Positions 32,305-44,677 of a DNA stretch of 64,000 nucleotides are shown one piece after another. The DNA comes from Hsuehochloa calcarea (lineage: Eukaryota > Streptophyta > Magnoliopsida > Poales > Poaceae). Each line of letters opens with the position of its first letter. The stretch's first letter is position 1. The DNA is taken from assembly GCA_036346395.1 (NCBI GenBank), contig CM070599.1:25907232-25971231 (forward strand), written 5' to 3'. The translations under genes were made by a program, and so were the position numbers. The notes below the pieces were generated by a model, which did not search any database, was not told the DNA's origin, and saw only the letters and a program-made list of their open reading frames with translations.

Positions 32305-35300
32305 AACTTCGTGCCCTTGGGCAACGCGTGCCTGCTCAAGGGGCAGTACGACATCGTCCGCAACTTCATCCTGCACACGCTCCAGCTCCAGGTGACGGCC
32401 GTCCATTGACGTCTTTCTGTGGCCCCTTCATATTTTGGTGTCAATGTGTATGCAATTGATGTCGACGCTCCTAAATTCTAATAAGATATTGGACATCTAA
32501 GCTAGCTCTGGAAAGCACAACTTATAAGAAATCTGTTGAGATCAAGACATGTTTTCATTTACTGAAGTCACCATCCACTTAACAGTTCTGTCAGGAACTA
32601 CCTACTGTAGATACCTCTCCGCTAAACAAATTATTATATACCGCCCATGATGTATCAAGTTTCTAATTTGTGAAACCGATTGTTGACGATCTATAGAGCT
32701 GGGAGAAAACGATAGACTGCCATAGTCCAGGCCAAGGGTTGATGCCAGCTAGTTTCAAGGTGCGTGCTATTCCACTTGATGGTGATGACGATGCAATTGA
32801 GGAAATCTTGGATCCTGATTTTGGGGAGGCTGCTATAGGCCGTGTGGCACCAGTTGATTCAGGTAAAGTTTTTTAAACTTTTCGCTTCAGGTTAAGTTGG
32901 AGCTGATGATTTCGCTTTGTCTGTCACTATAGCATTAAAAAGGAGCACCTTAATGGTGGTTTTCAGGTTTATGGTGGATCATATTGCTGAGAGCATATGG
33001 AAAATGTTCAGGGGATCTGTCAGTTCAGGAGAGAATTGATGTCCAGGCTGGAATAAAGATGATCTTGAAGCTATGTTTAGCTGATGGGTTTGACATGTTC
33101 CCACATTACTGGTCACTGATGGCTCGTGCATGATAGATCGTTGAATGGGAATCCACGGACATCCGTTGGAAATTCAGGTAGCACCAATGTGTGAAAGTAA
33201 CAACACAGTGAAACATCAGAAACAGGCCCTAAAAAAAACATCAGAAACACGTACACGTAGCCAAGCAAACATATGAGATGAGGATGCAGGTGCAGGCACT
33301 AAATAGTAGATAAATTTTGAATTCTGATCTTTTACATATGGAACAAGTAATTGAGTTCTTGGGATGTCTTAAATTTCATTTCAATGTTGCTTATTCCATT
33401 ACACCAAGCACAGTTCTGTTCTAGAACTACACATCTTGTCAATTAAAGCTTTAGTCTTCACAGACATGGTTATTCAGGACATTCTGATATTACAGCTAAT
33501 GTCATGTCACGTGATCTGCCCCCAGCCTCCCACTACCCCTGTGGATAAACGAGGATTATTTTATGATCTTTATGCCTGTTTTTTCATATATCATTTCTGG
33601 TGTAGGCACTGTTCTATTCAGCTCTCTTGTGTGCACGTGAGATGCTTACCCCGGAGGATGGATCGGCTGACTTGATCCGTGCCCTAAATAGCAGGCTTAT
33701 TGCGCTCTCTTTTCATATTAGGGAGTATTATTGGCTTGACAAGAGAAAGCTAAATGAGATATATCGATACAAAACAGAGGAATATTGTTATGATGCTGTC
33801 AACAAGTTTAACGTATATCCTGATCAGATTCCTCCCTGGCTAGTTGAATGGATCCCTCCTAAAGGGGGCTACTTCATTGGAAACCTGCAGCCAGCTCACA
33901 TGGATTTTCGGTTCTTTTCTCTGGGAACTTGTGGTCAATAGTAAGCAGTTTGGCAACGGTTAGAGATATACTAGAGATAGGATTGTTTTGTATTCCTTAT
34001 CTGTCTTTTGTATTGCATTATCTATATATAGCATACACCCCTTGTACACCCTATATATATTGCTTATCAGACATCTTCAATATACATACAATATTCATAA
34101 TATGGTATCAGAGTTTAGGTTAGACTTTACCGTAGTGGCCACCACCTCCTAGCCTCTACCAGTTCTCCTCTGCTGCTGCCCCCGGTTGGAGCTTCTCCGC
34201 TCCGGGCGGCTCTCGTCGCCGCTGTGCTCTCCGCCGAACTCTTTGTCGTCTCGGGCGTCGGCGTCTTCTTCACCCGGCGCCGGATCTGTCGGCCGCTTCT
34301 CAGAGCGACCGTTCCACGCGCACCTACAGCGGGAGATCGAGATCCAGCACGACCTCGACGTGGCGTTGAAGACTAATCCCATCTGGAGCTCCCGTGGCCA
34401 GACTTGGATCCAGCTCGGTGCGTCGGCATCGCGCCACGCTCAATCGCTTGTGGTGGGCCACGCCGCCATGCTCTTCGCCTACGTCGCTGCGGTGGTCGCC
34501 GCAGACGTGGCACGACTTCTCCTCGAGGCGTTTGCGGCTTATGGGAGTTTGTCAAGCTATCCACGCGTCGGCGTCATGCTATGCTTGGAGAACTTGTACT
34601 ACAAAATACTCATCCTGCGATTTGGAAACCTCAAGAACGTGGCTATTGCGGTGGATGCTCTCTTCATCGCATGATGATCAACGGATGGGAGATGATGATT
34701 CCCTTGGCATTGTTCGCGAACCACCGGAGTGCGGGTGGCGAACGAGCTTAGCGTCGACAAGCGGAAGGGTGTCACAACCTCGCCGGTGATCGAGCTCTTC
34801 TTTTGGGTGCTCATCGTGGGCCTCCACGACAAGTTCGCGCATCTTCACCTCCAGCGCCGTCGTGCTCGGCGTTGTTGACAACCTCTCCGTCCTGCTGGCC
34901 TTCACCATCCTCCTCAACGACATCGGCCCGTGCTCTCGGTGTGATAAATCCGGTATTATTGGTCCTTTGGTACATCCGCTCCAAACGGCAGAGTTTGATA
35001 TCAAGAAGGAGGCTGCGTGGGCCATCTCAAATGCTAGTTAGCTCGGGCCTTTTCTTTTTTTATATTTGTGTCGTTTCTTCCGATGCGTCCATCCAAGTCC
35101 GTAACTCTTTATCTTTTAATTCGTCTAAGCTATGAAAGTCAACACATTTATTATCAACCATAGAAGCATATGAATTTTTTTTTACATGACAGCTACCGCC
35201 GCTCTTTTCTTTGAGCTGCTGCAGATCATAGTTATGATGTCTCCGCTCTCTCTTAGTCGCTTGCCCCGAGCTTTTAAAGCCGGCGCGCTTCTAGTGCACC

Positions 35301-36549
35301 ACGCCTCTGTTGCGCGTCTTGTGCACTGCGTCGCCACTGTCTTGGGCTCCGATCTGCGTCGTCATGCTTCTATCTATTTCTATTCGGCTTAATTTGACAG
35401 ATTTCTCTATTTGTCGGTTTCATCTTCTTCTTCGTCATGTTGTTATGGTCGACTTTGCTCCCGCACCTTATGCTTTATGGGCTGTCGTACGAACCCGGAT
35501 GGGAGTAGATCTTTTATCTATATATTTTCCAAGAGTTGCATGCTAAGACGATATTATCAAGATTCGAATTTTGGATTTATCATATTTTAGTGTCAACCCT
35601 TTCCAAATGCAATGCTATTGCATATGCCTTACATTTGAGGGGGTGCTAGAGATATATTAGAGATATGATTATTTTGTATTCCGTATCTGTCTTTTGTATT
35701 CCGTATCTGTCTTTTGTATTGCTTTATCTATATGTGGTATACACCCTTGTACATTCTATATATGTTGCCCATTAGACCTCTTCAATATACATATAGTATT
35801 GATAACAGCAACTCATCAATCTCATGCTACTTTGGATCTAATTGAAGCCAAATGGTTTGATTTAGTGGCGGAGATGCCAATGAAGATATGTTATCCTGCT
35901 CTTGAGGATCAAGAGTGGAAATTCATTACTGGGAGCGACCCTAAAAACACGTGAGCTCTAGATTATCATCTACTGCAGATTGGTTGCGTTTCTTAATATA
36001 TATTTTTTTCTTTTGCTGCAGTCCTTGGTTAATGGAGGTTCCTGGCCAACATTGCTGTGGCAGGTTTGCGACTTATGCATTCTATACTTGCTAAGTGATG
36101 TTCATTGGTCCAGTTTAGCAACTTGAAAGTCAAAATCTTGTCGAGTGTTCAGTTGGATTATTTGGCATCAGTTGTTGCTCTTGCCTATGGTTGTCAATCA
36201 ATTTCTTGTCATCTGCAGCTCACAGTAGCATGTAGCAAGATGAACCGGCCGGAGATTGCAGCAAGAGCTGTGGAGGTGGCTGAAAGGCGTATTTGCCACG
36301 GATAAATGGCCCGAATACTACGATACCAAGCGCGCACGATTTATCGGGAAGCAATCTCGGCTTTTCCAGGCTTGGTCCATTGCCGGTTTCCTCGTGGCCA
36401 AGCTGCTGCTAGAAAACCCTGATAAATCTAGAATACTCTGGAACAACGAGGATGAGGAAATTCTTAACGCTCTGAATCTCATGGCTGGTGCATCCAATCC
36501 TAAGAGGAAGCGTGGCAGGATAGCACTGAAGAAGACCTACATTGTGTAA
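32305..36549 (+). pseudogene. Alkaline/neutral invertase pseudogene, 5'-truncated and interrupted
   Basis: Exons of a plant cytosolic-type invertase (GH100, sucrose to glucose plus fructose) are seen in order: 32305-32390 (NACLLKGQYDIVRNFILH), 32696-32862 (GLMPASFKVRAIPLDGDDD), 32967-33178 (WWIILLRAYGKCSGDLSVQE), 33605-33952 (IPPWLVEWIPPKGGYFIGN), 35808-35951 (LVAEMPMKICYPALEDQEW), 36022-36061 and 36213-36549, ending KKTYIV and a stop. Introns with GT-AG borders are kept, so this was copied as DNA, not RNA. Damage: missing 5' exons, 1-bp deletions near 33098 and 33926, a stop near 33145, a deletion at 36027, a frameshift near 36290 and an LTR element inserted at 33957. The encoded enzyme cannot be made. 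Confidence 0.92.
33958..35807 (+). mobile_element. Short-LTR retrotransposon inside the invertase pseudogene
   Basis: Terminal repeats of about 145-165 bp (33958-34100 and 35644-35807) start GTTAGAGATATACTAGAG / GCTAGAGATATATTAGAG. A primer site TGGTATCAGAG (34103-34113) follows the left LTR, TTGAGGGGG precedes the right one, and GCAAC (33953-33957, 35808-35812) is the target duplication. The 1.5-kb interior is GC-rich at 34150-34930, with open frames that I cannot assign to gag or pol; words such as GVVDNLSVLLAFTILLND suggest foreign coding sequence. It is non-autonomous and may carry captured gene sequence. Confidence 0.8.
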
Positions 36550-37209
36550 GTCCAGCAGCCATTTCAACCTTTAGTGCTCATGGATGTGGCGTCAAGTTAC
36601 AGGGTTGAGGTTATCTTGTACATATTGCCAAGTGGATTTTTGTAGAGGAAATGCCAACTTTGAGATGTTGTCGTGCTGTTATAGTGAGGTATTATTATCA
36701 AGTTTTTCTACCTCGCTTCCTAATAATCACATCGCCATAAGAGCATCCTAGGTGTGCTCGAATCTTGGCCTCTGAGATGAGAGCGCGTCTTGGAGGCTGC
36801 CTCCAAACGTTGCACAGAAAATGGTAGCAGCCTCTAAGCTAAGCTAGAGGCTATCTCCAAGCTTGTTTGGCTGGCCCACTTGGAAGAGAGAGGGGTTAGG
36901 GAATAGAGACTACAGATAAATTATTTTTGCTTTTAATTTATTCATTTATGGCCCCCCTTAAAGACAAGTGAATGTGCTAAACATTGCGATAAATTGTGCT
37001 AAACTTAGAAGCTACCAGTGGACTCCAGCTTAGAAGTTGTGTAACCTCCAAATGCTATGGATGACCTCAAAGATCTAGGGCATCAAAGATCTAGGGCAGC
37101 AATGAAACCGTCACAACACAACACAATTATACCGGGCAGTGACATAACGACACTACTATACACACGATGAGCCTTGACAACACTCGCACGAAGACCACGT
37201 GGCTCTTTC
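36550..37209. other. Unassigned spacer
   Basis: 3' flank of the invertase pseudogene with no gene. A complementary pair of words around GAGGCTGCCTCCAA and GCTTAGAGGCT suggests an old MITE (36745-36890), not provable here. CACTACTATA at 37151 resembles a CACTA terminus. Confidence 0.3.
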
Positions 37210-39727
37210 TGTAATATCCCGACTATCATTAGTGAGTGCAATAAGATTATAGGTGGAATTAAGGGAATGAAAAGAGGAAAAAAAAGTTAGAATTTGAGGT
37301 TTCAGAAGAGTTTGTTCGCTAAAGTAAGAGAACCTGAACTGTGAGCTTTCGACCCACGACATTTGGACCATTAGAGGGCTGGTTTTATGGAGAAGGGCAG
37401 CCAACCCTAGCTCCCTCTCCCCTCCCTTGCGCCCCCTCCCCTCCTCCCCCAAACCAGCCGCCACCCCCAATCTCCCTATTCCATCTCGGGTTATCCTGCG
37501 CAGTTTTCATTAGGACGTTGATCGGAACATCAAACTTCATCCGATTGGGCTCAAACTTGGTCAGTACGTTCTTGACTTGTCAATATTAGATTTGTATGGT
37601 TGATTGATGATTAGTTGAGAGCAGCACCTGTTTTGAGATAGGTTTTATCAACCTAGACTACTGCAATTTTAGTACAAAGTAGTGTTGGTAGGTGATCTGT
37701 TTGAGTGGTTAAATGATCACGACTTGAGCTAAAATTTTCTGATTGTAGAGAACTTGTGTATCTATATTTATACCAATTTTATGCAATTCTTATCTGTAGT
37801 TTGTGAGATATGATTTAATAGCTGAAGGGGACGGACTGTAGTTTGGGTTGCGATTGGTTTCTGGCGATAGTATTGCGCTATAGTTTTGGGTTCCATAATT
37901 GCAAAATTTGGATTTGTTGTCTCCTAGATATTTGTGAAGTTTGTCGTCAGATTTGTATAGGCATTGAGATCACCTAATTCAGAGTTGTAGATTGGGAGAT
38001 ACGTTAGTTTCTTTACTGCTGTCCAGAAACCATGACGAGATTACAACAGTCGTCTTGTTTAATAGATAAGGTTAAGATAATGGTGATTCGAGGAGGGGGT
38101 CTCCCAACACAACTTTAAGTAGAAAATTTTATTATCTTTCTAGATTGATAAATATCATGAATTTTGGTTCAGTCATTGAAAGATATGGATTTTTCTTGTA
38201 CTGATGTTCCTTCAGACTGTCAGATTCTGACTTCAAGTTTTTAACTGTAAATTAGATCATTTTAATGGCAGAATTAGAGAATCTCGCCAACTAAGTTATT
38301 GTAGATAATTTTGTTATCTTTCCATAGAGTCTTATAACATTGAATTTGGATGTAACAAATAAAAGTTACAAAATTCCCAAGTTAGTAGTACAGAAGATGA
38401 TGAGCGGTCTTCGGAATTAAAAACAAAGGCTTAGATGTGATTATTTGATCTTTTGATCATCTGAGAATTTGTAGATATGCTAGTGTATATTCCAGAAAAA
38501 TTGGATTCATGACTTTTGGAGTTTTACTCAAAAGTTATGAATTTTCTTTGATAGTCTGTCTGTTTGGATGATTGAGATTTGGGAGTGTATTAGCTAAGTC
38601 TCGGGTTATGATTAAGAGCTATCGATTTCATTTTGTTCTATTGCTATGATGTGTACTTTTGAATGATACATTTAGTATACTTTTCGGTTGCCAGGTGGTG
38701 GTGAGCACCGGGGTTAGAGCCTTTCCGTCGTCATTCGTCTCTTGCTTAAGGCAAGTACATGGTAGAGTGGTGAATAATAGATTGTTCATCATGATCATTG
38801 ATATTACTTATCATGCTATTTATATATGATATTGATGACCTTGAGTGAATGAGATTATGATATTGAGTTAACGAGAATGAGATATTGAGTTAATGAGATG
38901 AATTATGTTGATGAATAATTAAAGATGTTGTATCATTTACATTCATCATGACAGGAGTTGCATGAGCCAGGTCGATGAGTAAGTCATATAACTATTCTGG
39001 TGAGGTCGATGAAAAAGATACATGACTATTCCAGAGTGCTCTAGATAAAATTCTACTTCGGTGAGGACTTCACAGGAGTGAAGGATAGAGTGTGTCATCG
39101 ACGGGTGAATACTCTGCTATACCGGTATCAGCTGATGAGAGGCATATGAGCATGAGCATGTTGATGCATTCACATATATGAGTAAATTATTAGATTGTGC
39201 AACTTTACCTATATGGAATATGGTTTGTTTGATTGAGTATGAGAATGGCATTAAATAGATGGATGATGATGATAACTTTGATTATAGTTGATAAACTATT
39301 GTTTATGGTTTTATTATGTATTTCTTTGAGTCTTGAAATCATTCTTAATCTTTTGTTGTTTTTATGTGACCGTTGATGACGTTTGACTCGAGAAGGGCTA
39401 GCGCACTTGGAATCATACACTACACCCAATTAGTTGATTTATTAGACATGAGAAACTTTTAGTACATCATGATTATTGTTATCTAGGACATGGTGGTATT
39501 GAATAACCTTAGATGCTTGGTTTGCGTTAATCTTGATTTATTACCTTGCTATACTCCTAGTACTAAATCATCTATGATTGTCATAGTATTATGCTTGTGT
39601 TATTGTGACCCGTGGATGGGTTTTATCGTTGATATACTTGCTGTAATTTTATAGTAAGTTGATGTAAATTAAATGGTTAAAATAGTTTAGTAGCATTCTA
39701 GGCTCAATGTTGGGCTGAGGTATTACA
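37210..39727. mobile_element. Solo LTR, Ty3/gypsy-like, about 2.5 kb
   Basis: It starts TGTAATATCCCGAC and ends GAGGTATTACA. No internal retrotransposon genes are present. Flanking 5-mers CTTTC (37205-37209) and CCTTC (39728-39732) match at four positions, so the target duplication is likely but imperfect. Related, in opposite orientation, to 42476-44672 and 15730-16640. Produced by recombination between two LTRs (inference). Confidence 0.65.
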
Positions 39728-39899
39728 CCTTCCCTCCCATTGTTTACGGCTCCCGAGTTCCCTCCTCTCTCACCGAAGACAAGATCGGAGGACAGAGGAA
39801 GAGGGTGGTGCCATGCTTGCCGCGAAGGTGGAAGAGGGTGGTGCCGTGTTCTCCTAGCGGTGCCTTCCTTGCCTCGTAAGTTCACTAGAAAGCTGTCGG

Positions 39900-41100
39900 C
39901 GTTGATCCACGTTGTCGCCCCGTTCTCTGCTCAAGACAATTCGTCCTCTCCGTCATCTCCTCCATGAGAAAACCATGTCACGAGGTGCGCCTTGTCGTGC
40001 TGGAGCTAACCCTCGCCTCCTTCGACCTCCCCAACCACCATTGACCGCCACCACCGAGCACCACCAAGCCGCCATGGTCATCACTGTCGGCAACTCTCTC
40101 GGCACCACCACTGTTTCTCTCGACCACCAAAATGGAATCTCCAACCTTGGGAACACGTGACCTTGTCATCGTGTCGTTGCAAGCACTCCAGGAGCTAGCC
40201 GCTACGTTACGGCTAGACATTGTCAGAGTGGTGGCGGGCAAGTACTTGTCCCGGTGAGCGAGAGAGGAGGAGGAGGACCTCGGGAGTGGGAAAGCAATGG
40301 GAGGAGGAGTCATGGCTGTTTGTATGCAGTGTAGCTTTCTGAAAAATGACTTTCGGTTGTCTTTGCATGGTGAGCAGTGAATCGAAGAAATTTGGTATTT
40401 GGTTGTATGACTTTTAGCTAGGCTAACTGTAGCTTTTGAGATGGGAAGTGTCTCAAATGCCCCTGAGACAAGTAATTGCATGTTTGATAATGATTAATAG
40501 CAATTGGCGACAACTAACGACAATTCATGATAATTAGCGACAACTAATGCAATTGACGACAATTAACGCAATTAACAAAATTACCACAATTAACAACATC
40601 TACGGCAATTGACTGCAATTAACGATGACTACCGCAATTAACAACGATTTACGTAATTGACAACAATTAACGATGACTACCACAATTAATGCAATTGATC
40701 GCATTTAATGACAATTAACGTAATATACTGCAATTAACAATAATTAACACAATAGATCGCAATTAACGACAGTTAACGTAATTAATGACAATTATTACAT
40801 AACTACGTATAATAAATAATTACTACAAAAAACAATTATGACGATAAATAATTAATTTACAACAGGAAAAAAAAAAAAAAGAAAAAATGGCTAGGGTTCG
40901 GGTCGGCGGCGGCGTGGGAGCTGGACAACGGTGGAAGAGGAGGACAACATCGGGGGAGGAGGAGGGTGGTCAAGGGGAGGGCGGCAGCTCGAGGGAGGAG
41001 GATGTGGTAGCGCCAACTTCACGTAAAGCCTCCCGTTTAGAACATATTTTGACTTTTTTTGAACGAAAAGCCAAAGCTAAAGCCGTTCAAAGAGTCCCTC
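39900..41100. repeat. Outer left part of duplication copy B
   Basis: It is homologous to 1190-2375 at roughly 85-90 percent by eye and includes the AATTAACG repeat (40480-40800). It is cut at 41100 by the gypsy element and resumes at 48942. 39728-39900 is GC-rich and unassigned. Confidence 0.7.
40480..40800. repeat. AATTAACGACA degenerate tandem repeat (copy B)
   Basis: Counterpart of 1780-2090, with many substitutions between the two. Confidence 0.65.
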
Positions 41101-41439
41101 TGATGAGGACATCACTTCTACTTATATGAGCACTCCTCTTGTTGCATTGGTAAGAACAATTGTAAGAGTGTGGTAAGACGCTTGAGAGTGTGATTCCGCG
41201 TTCCATCACCTAATAGTTGATAGGGATAATACATTTGTGTTATCTTTTGTTTTCTACTAACCATGACAGGTGACTCGTTTGATGAGAAAGAGTGTATTTT
41301 AAAGGGAGAGCTCATGACGCTTTTGAATGAATAACGCACTATCATTAATGAGGACATCGACAGAAAGCTTCAAGCTACTACGACCACATTGCGGCGCTCA
41401 ATCACCAATAGTATTGTATCGCTCGCTACATGCCTTGAA

Positions 41440-42435
41440 AAATGGTGAATCAACCACCTAACAATGGACGCGAGTATGATCATGATCTGACCCGAGATTT
41501 TGAGGTGGGAGATGATAATGAGAGGAGAAACGCGATGCGGTGCTATTTTTTTGACCAAGACATCAACGACACCGCCTACATCACAACCATCACGGTATGG
41601 GAGGTAATAATTTTCAGCACCACAATGCTCGTGTTAATGATGACCCATTTGCTAAAGTTAAATTTGTCATACCATCTTTTGTGGGTGTTTATGATGCAGA
41701 AATTTATCTAGATTGGGAGATGATAGTTGAACAAAAAAATTAATGCCCTTCTAGTTCCTGAGGTGCATAGAGTCAGACAAGCTACTAATGAATTTAAAGA
41801 TTTTTCTATCATTTGGTGGAATCAAGTAGTTAATTCTGGCTTAACACCAGATACATGACATAGATTGAAGGTAGCTATGCATGCTAGATTTGTTCCTCCT
41901 TTTAAACGTGATATGCGTAAAAAATTACATCGCTTAGGCCAAGGTAATAGATCTGTCGAGGAATATTATCAAGAACTACAAATAGGCATACTGCGTTGTA
42001 ATGTTGTTGAGAATGAGGAGGATAAGTTAGCTCGCTTTTATGGGGGCTTAAGGCGTGAAATTCAAGATATAGTTGATTACAAAGAGTATAATGATATTAA
42101 TAGGTTGTTCCAGCCTGCTTGTTTGGCAGAAAAGGAATTGCAGGGTAGGCAACAAAGAACAAGGAGCAACTTTGGAAGTACGTCTACATCGAGATCGACG
42201 CTGGGGCAAGCCAAGACAGTTCCGCCTCCTGTTTCTCAATCTGCTACCCCATTCGTGAGTAGGGCGCGTTCAGCAGCGCCGCCCCCACCGTCACGCGCAC
42301 CCGAGTCGAGCAAATCTACTAGTGTGCAGGCACCAGCGTAGAGCTCTTTATCGGTTGCTTCCACGGGTCGTACGACGGGGATTGTGTGCCACCGTTGCAA
42401 AGGGATGGGCCACGTCATGAAGGATTGCCCAAGTT
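41440..42435 (+). pseudogene. gypsy gag fragment
   Basis: A retrotransposon gag domain reads FVPPFKRDMRKKLHRLGQGN and SVEEYYQELQIGILRC, then a basic, Ser/Pro-rich linker, then a zinc knuckle CHRCKGMGHVMKDC (42388-42430). Stops at 41710, 42340 and 42436 interrupt it. The frame is then cut at 42475 by the solo LTR and resumes after 44678 (DVEDEYALAANLVGND). Confidence 0.8.
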
Positions 42436-42475
42436 AGCGAGTGTACATTGCGACAGAAGACGGTGGTTATATAAG

Positions 42476-44672
42476 TGTAACACCCTGACTATAAGGAAGT
42501 CAAGATGTCACCTACAATCACTAATCTTTAGAAAATTTGCAACAATAAGTATTACTAGAATTGGCGTACCACAAGTATATACGTGAACAGGAAATCATCA
42601 ACAGATTAATCAACGGATTGGAAATAAACATTTCAGGGAGATATGGTATATACGGCCAAGTTGGCTTATTACAATTCAACACTAGGTATAAATCGAAGAC
42701 AATATTAATTTCTCAAATGTTTTGGATTATGGTAGTGAGTGCATCATGTTGTTCTACCCACCATGAAAACCGTTCTTCCTTGTCATTTACCTAAATAAAA
42801 CAACAAAGCAAGAATGAGCCAAAGACTCAAATAAGTAATTGTATGTAACAATCAAACATTCCATGAACAATATATCACTTTCATAATTTGAACATTGACT
42901 GGAAACAACTTTATGAATGGATGAAGTGGAATGATGCATTGAAGGAATTGGACATATCGCAGTATATACCGGTATAGCGAGTGAAACACCCGTCGGTGTT
43001 CACTTAAAGTAATCGTATGAAGAACGTTTCATACAATCGTCCAACGTGGCCCACATTGGAATGGTGGACTCACGTAACGTGGCCCACATTGGAATGGTGG
43101 ACTCACGTACCCATTCTGGAATTGATGGAATTTTCAAATGCCCATCTTTGGAATTGATGGGTCTTACAAAGGTAATTATGCATGTCATGATGTGATTCCA
43201 TGGAAATATTGAATAGTACTCATAAATGAAAAGATACACATGGCATTCATCTACACATACGAACAAAGATAATCATTCATTCACACATCACATAATGCAT
43301 CAATCATATTATACAGTTACTTACTCGTGGCTAAGAACGGGTTGGGAGGTAATTGAGATACCCTCCACTCACCGCTTCACCGCCTACAATGAAAAATAAT
43401 CGAAATGAGGACAAGCGAGTAAGGCATTGCTACGTGTCCTCCCACAATCTCTAGCCAAATCTACCCAACAAAAGGTTCAATTTTGATCAATTTACCCAAA
43501 CATTCCAAATATCCCTAATCTGGCAGTTTTACTAGAAAATTCACCAATAATTAACCGTAAGTCCAAAAGACCTGAAACCAGTGCTCATATTTTATTAACT
43601 TAACTGGCTACGAAACACTAGTAGATGTTAATCTCTAATTCGACCAAAACAGAGGTCTAACCATCCAATGAAAAACTATAACTGCAGTCTGTCCAGAATT
43701 CAGAACAGTCCTAAAGAAAAGGCTCTAACTTTTAAACCACTGATCCAAATAAAGTGATCTTTATCAGCCTGGAAACATGGTGAAATTATCTTCATAAACC
43801 TAGTTGGGTGGCCGACCTGATTCTGACTCTAACTAGATCAAAACCTAGGTGCAACCGACTATACCCAGAATTTCTGACAGACAGAGCAGTACGTGGTAAA
43901 ACAGTCATAACTTTTAATATACTGGGTGAAAATTCGTGATCCAGGTTCCAAAAGAAATATAACGAAACCAGGAACAATTCTCTAGAAGACACAGAGGTCC
44001 AATTCGGCCTCTAAGACGCCCAAAATCGAGGTACAACGTACTGGACAGAATCAATCTATTAACAGAATCAAAACGAAACTACAAATCCAATCGGATCCTC
44101 AACTCTAATGGAATCAAACAACGAATCGGAGGTCTAATTACCCTTGTAGACCAGTAAGACGACGAAGATCCGCTGCACACGGGTCTCCCTCCCTTCTCCT
44201 CTCTTCTCTCTTCTAGGGCCGCCACCGGAAGGCGGCGAGCAGCGGGAGCGGAGTTGTTGGAGAGAACCTTGAGGAGGAGCGACGGGGATCACCGGAGTTG
44301 GCACCACCGCTGCGAGGGGGCACCAAGAGGCAGCAAGGAGACCGGTTTGGGGGAGGAGAGGAGGCGGCCAAAGGGGGAGGGGAGGAAAGAAGTGGCGGCT
44401 AGGGTTTGGGCGGGGAGTGGCGCCCCCCTTTGGCCGGCCTCTTCATGGTGGCGGCCCCCTCTTGGGCCTCTGGGTCATGACAGCGGCCCGAGGTTGACGG
44501 AAATAACAATTACCCCTCCGCTGATTGGAAAATTCGATTTAAAACCGATTCTTTTACTCCTCCGACTTCTTTCTTTTACCGATTCGATTCGGAAAGTTTT
44601 AAATCTCGTTTTCGAATAATATTCCCAGACATTCGAAACGGTACAACCTAGCTGGATTTAAGAGGTATTACA
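42476..44672. mobile_element. Solo LTR with perfect target duplication, nested in gypsy
   Basis: It starts TGTAACACCCTGAC and ends GAGGTATTACA. The 5-bp direct repeat ATAAG (42471-42475 and 44673-44677) is perfect and splits the gag region of the older element. No genes inside; 44210-44480 is a GC-rich GGAGGAG-type stretch. It is similar in word order to 15730-16640. Confidence 0.88.
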
Positions 44673-44677
44673 ATAAG

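Noticed and set aside
34103..34113. Match to tRNA-Met 3' end, as a possible tRNA gene
   Set aside because: Only the 11-12 nt primer-site complement is present, next to an LTR; the same applies at 28742-28753. No cloverleaf is visible.
32305..36549. Possible functional invertase gene
   Set aside because: Missing 5' exons, several frameshifts, a stop, and an LTR element insertion within it.
37151..37209. CACTACTATACACAC as a possible CACTA end closing the PCNA/invertase element
   Set aside because: It is in the orientation of a left end, not a right end, and lacks the subterminal ATCACAGACGG motifs.
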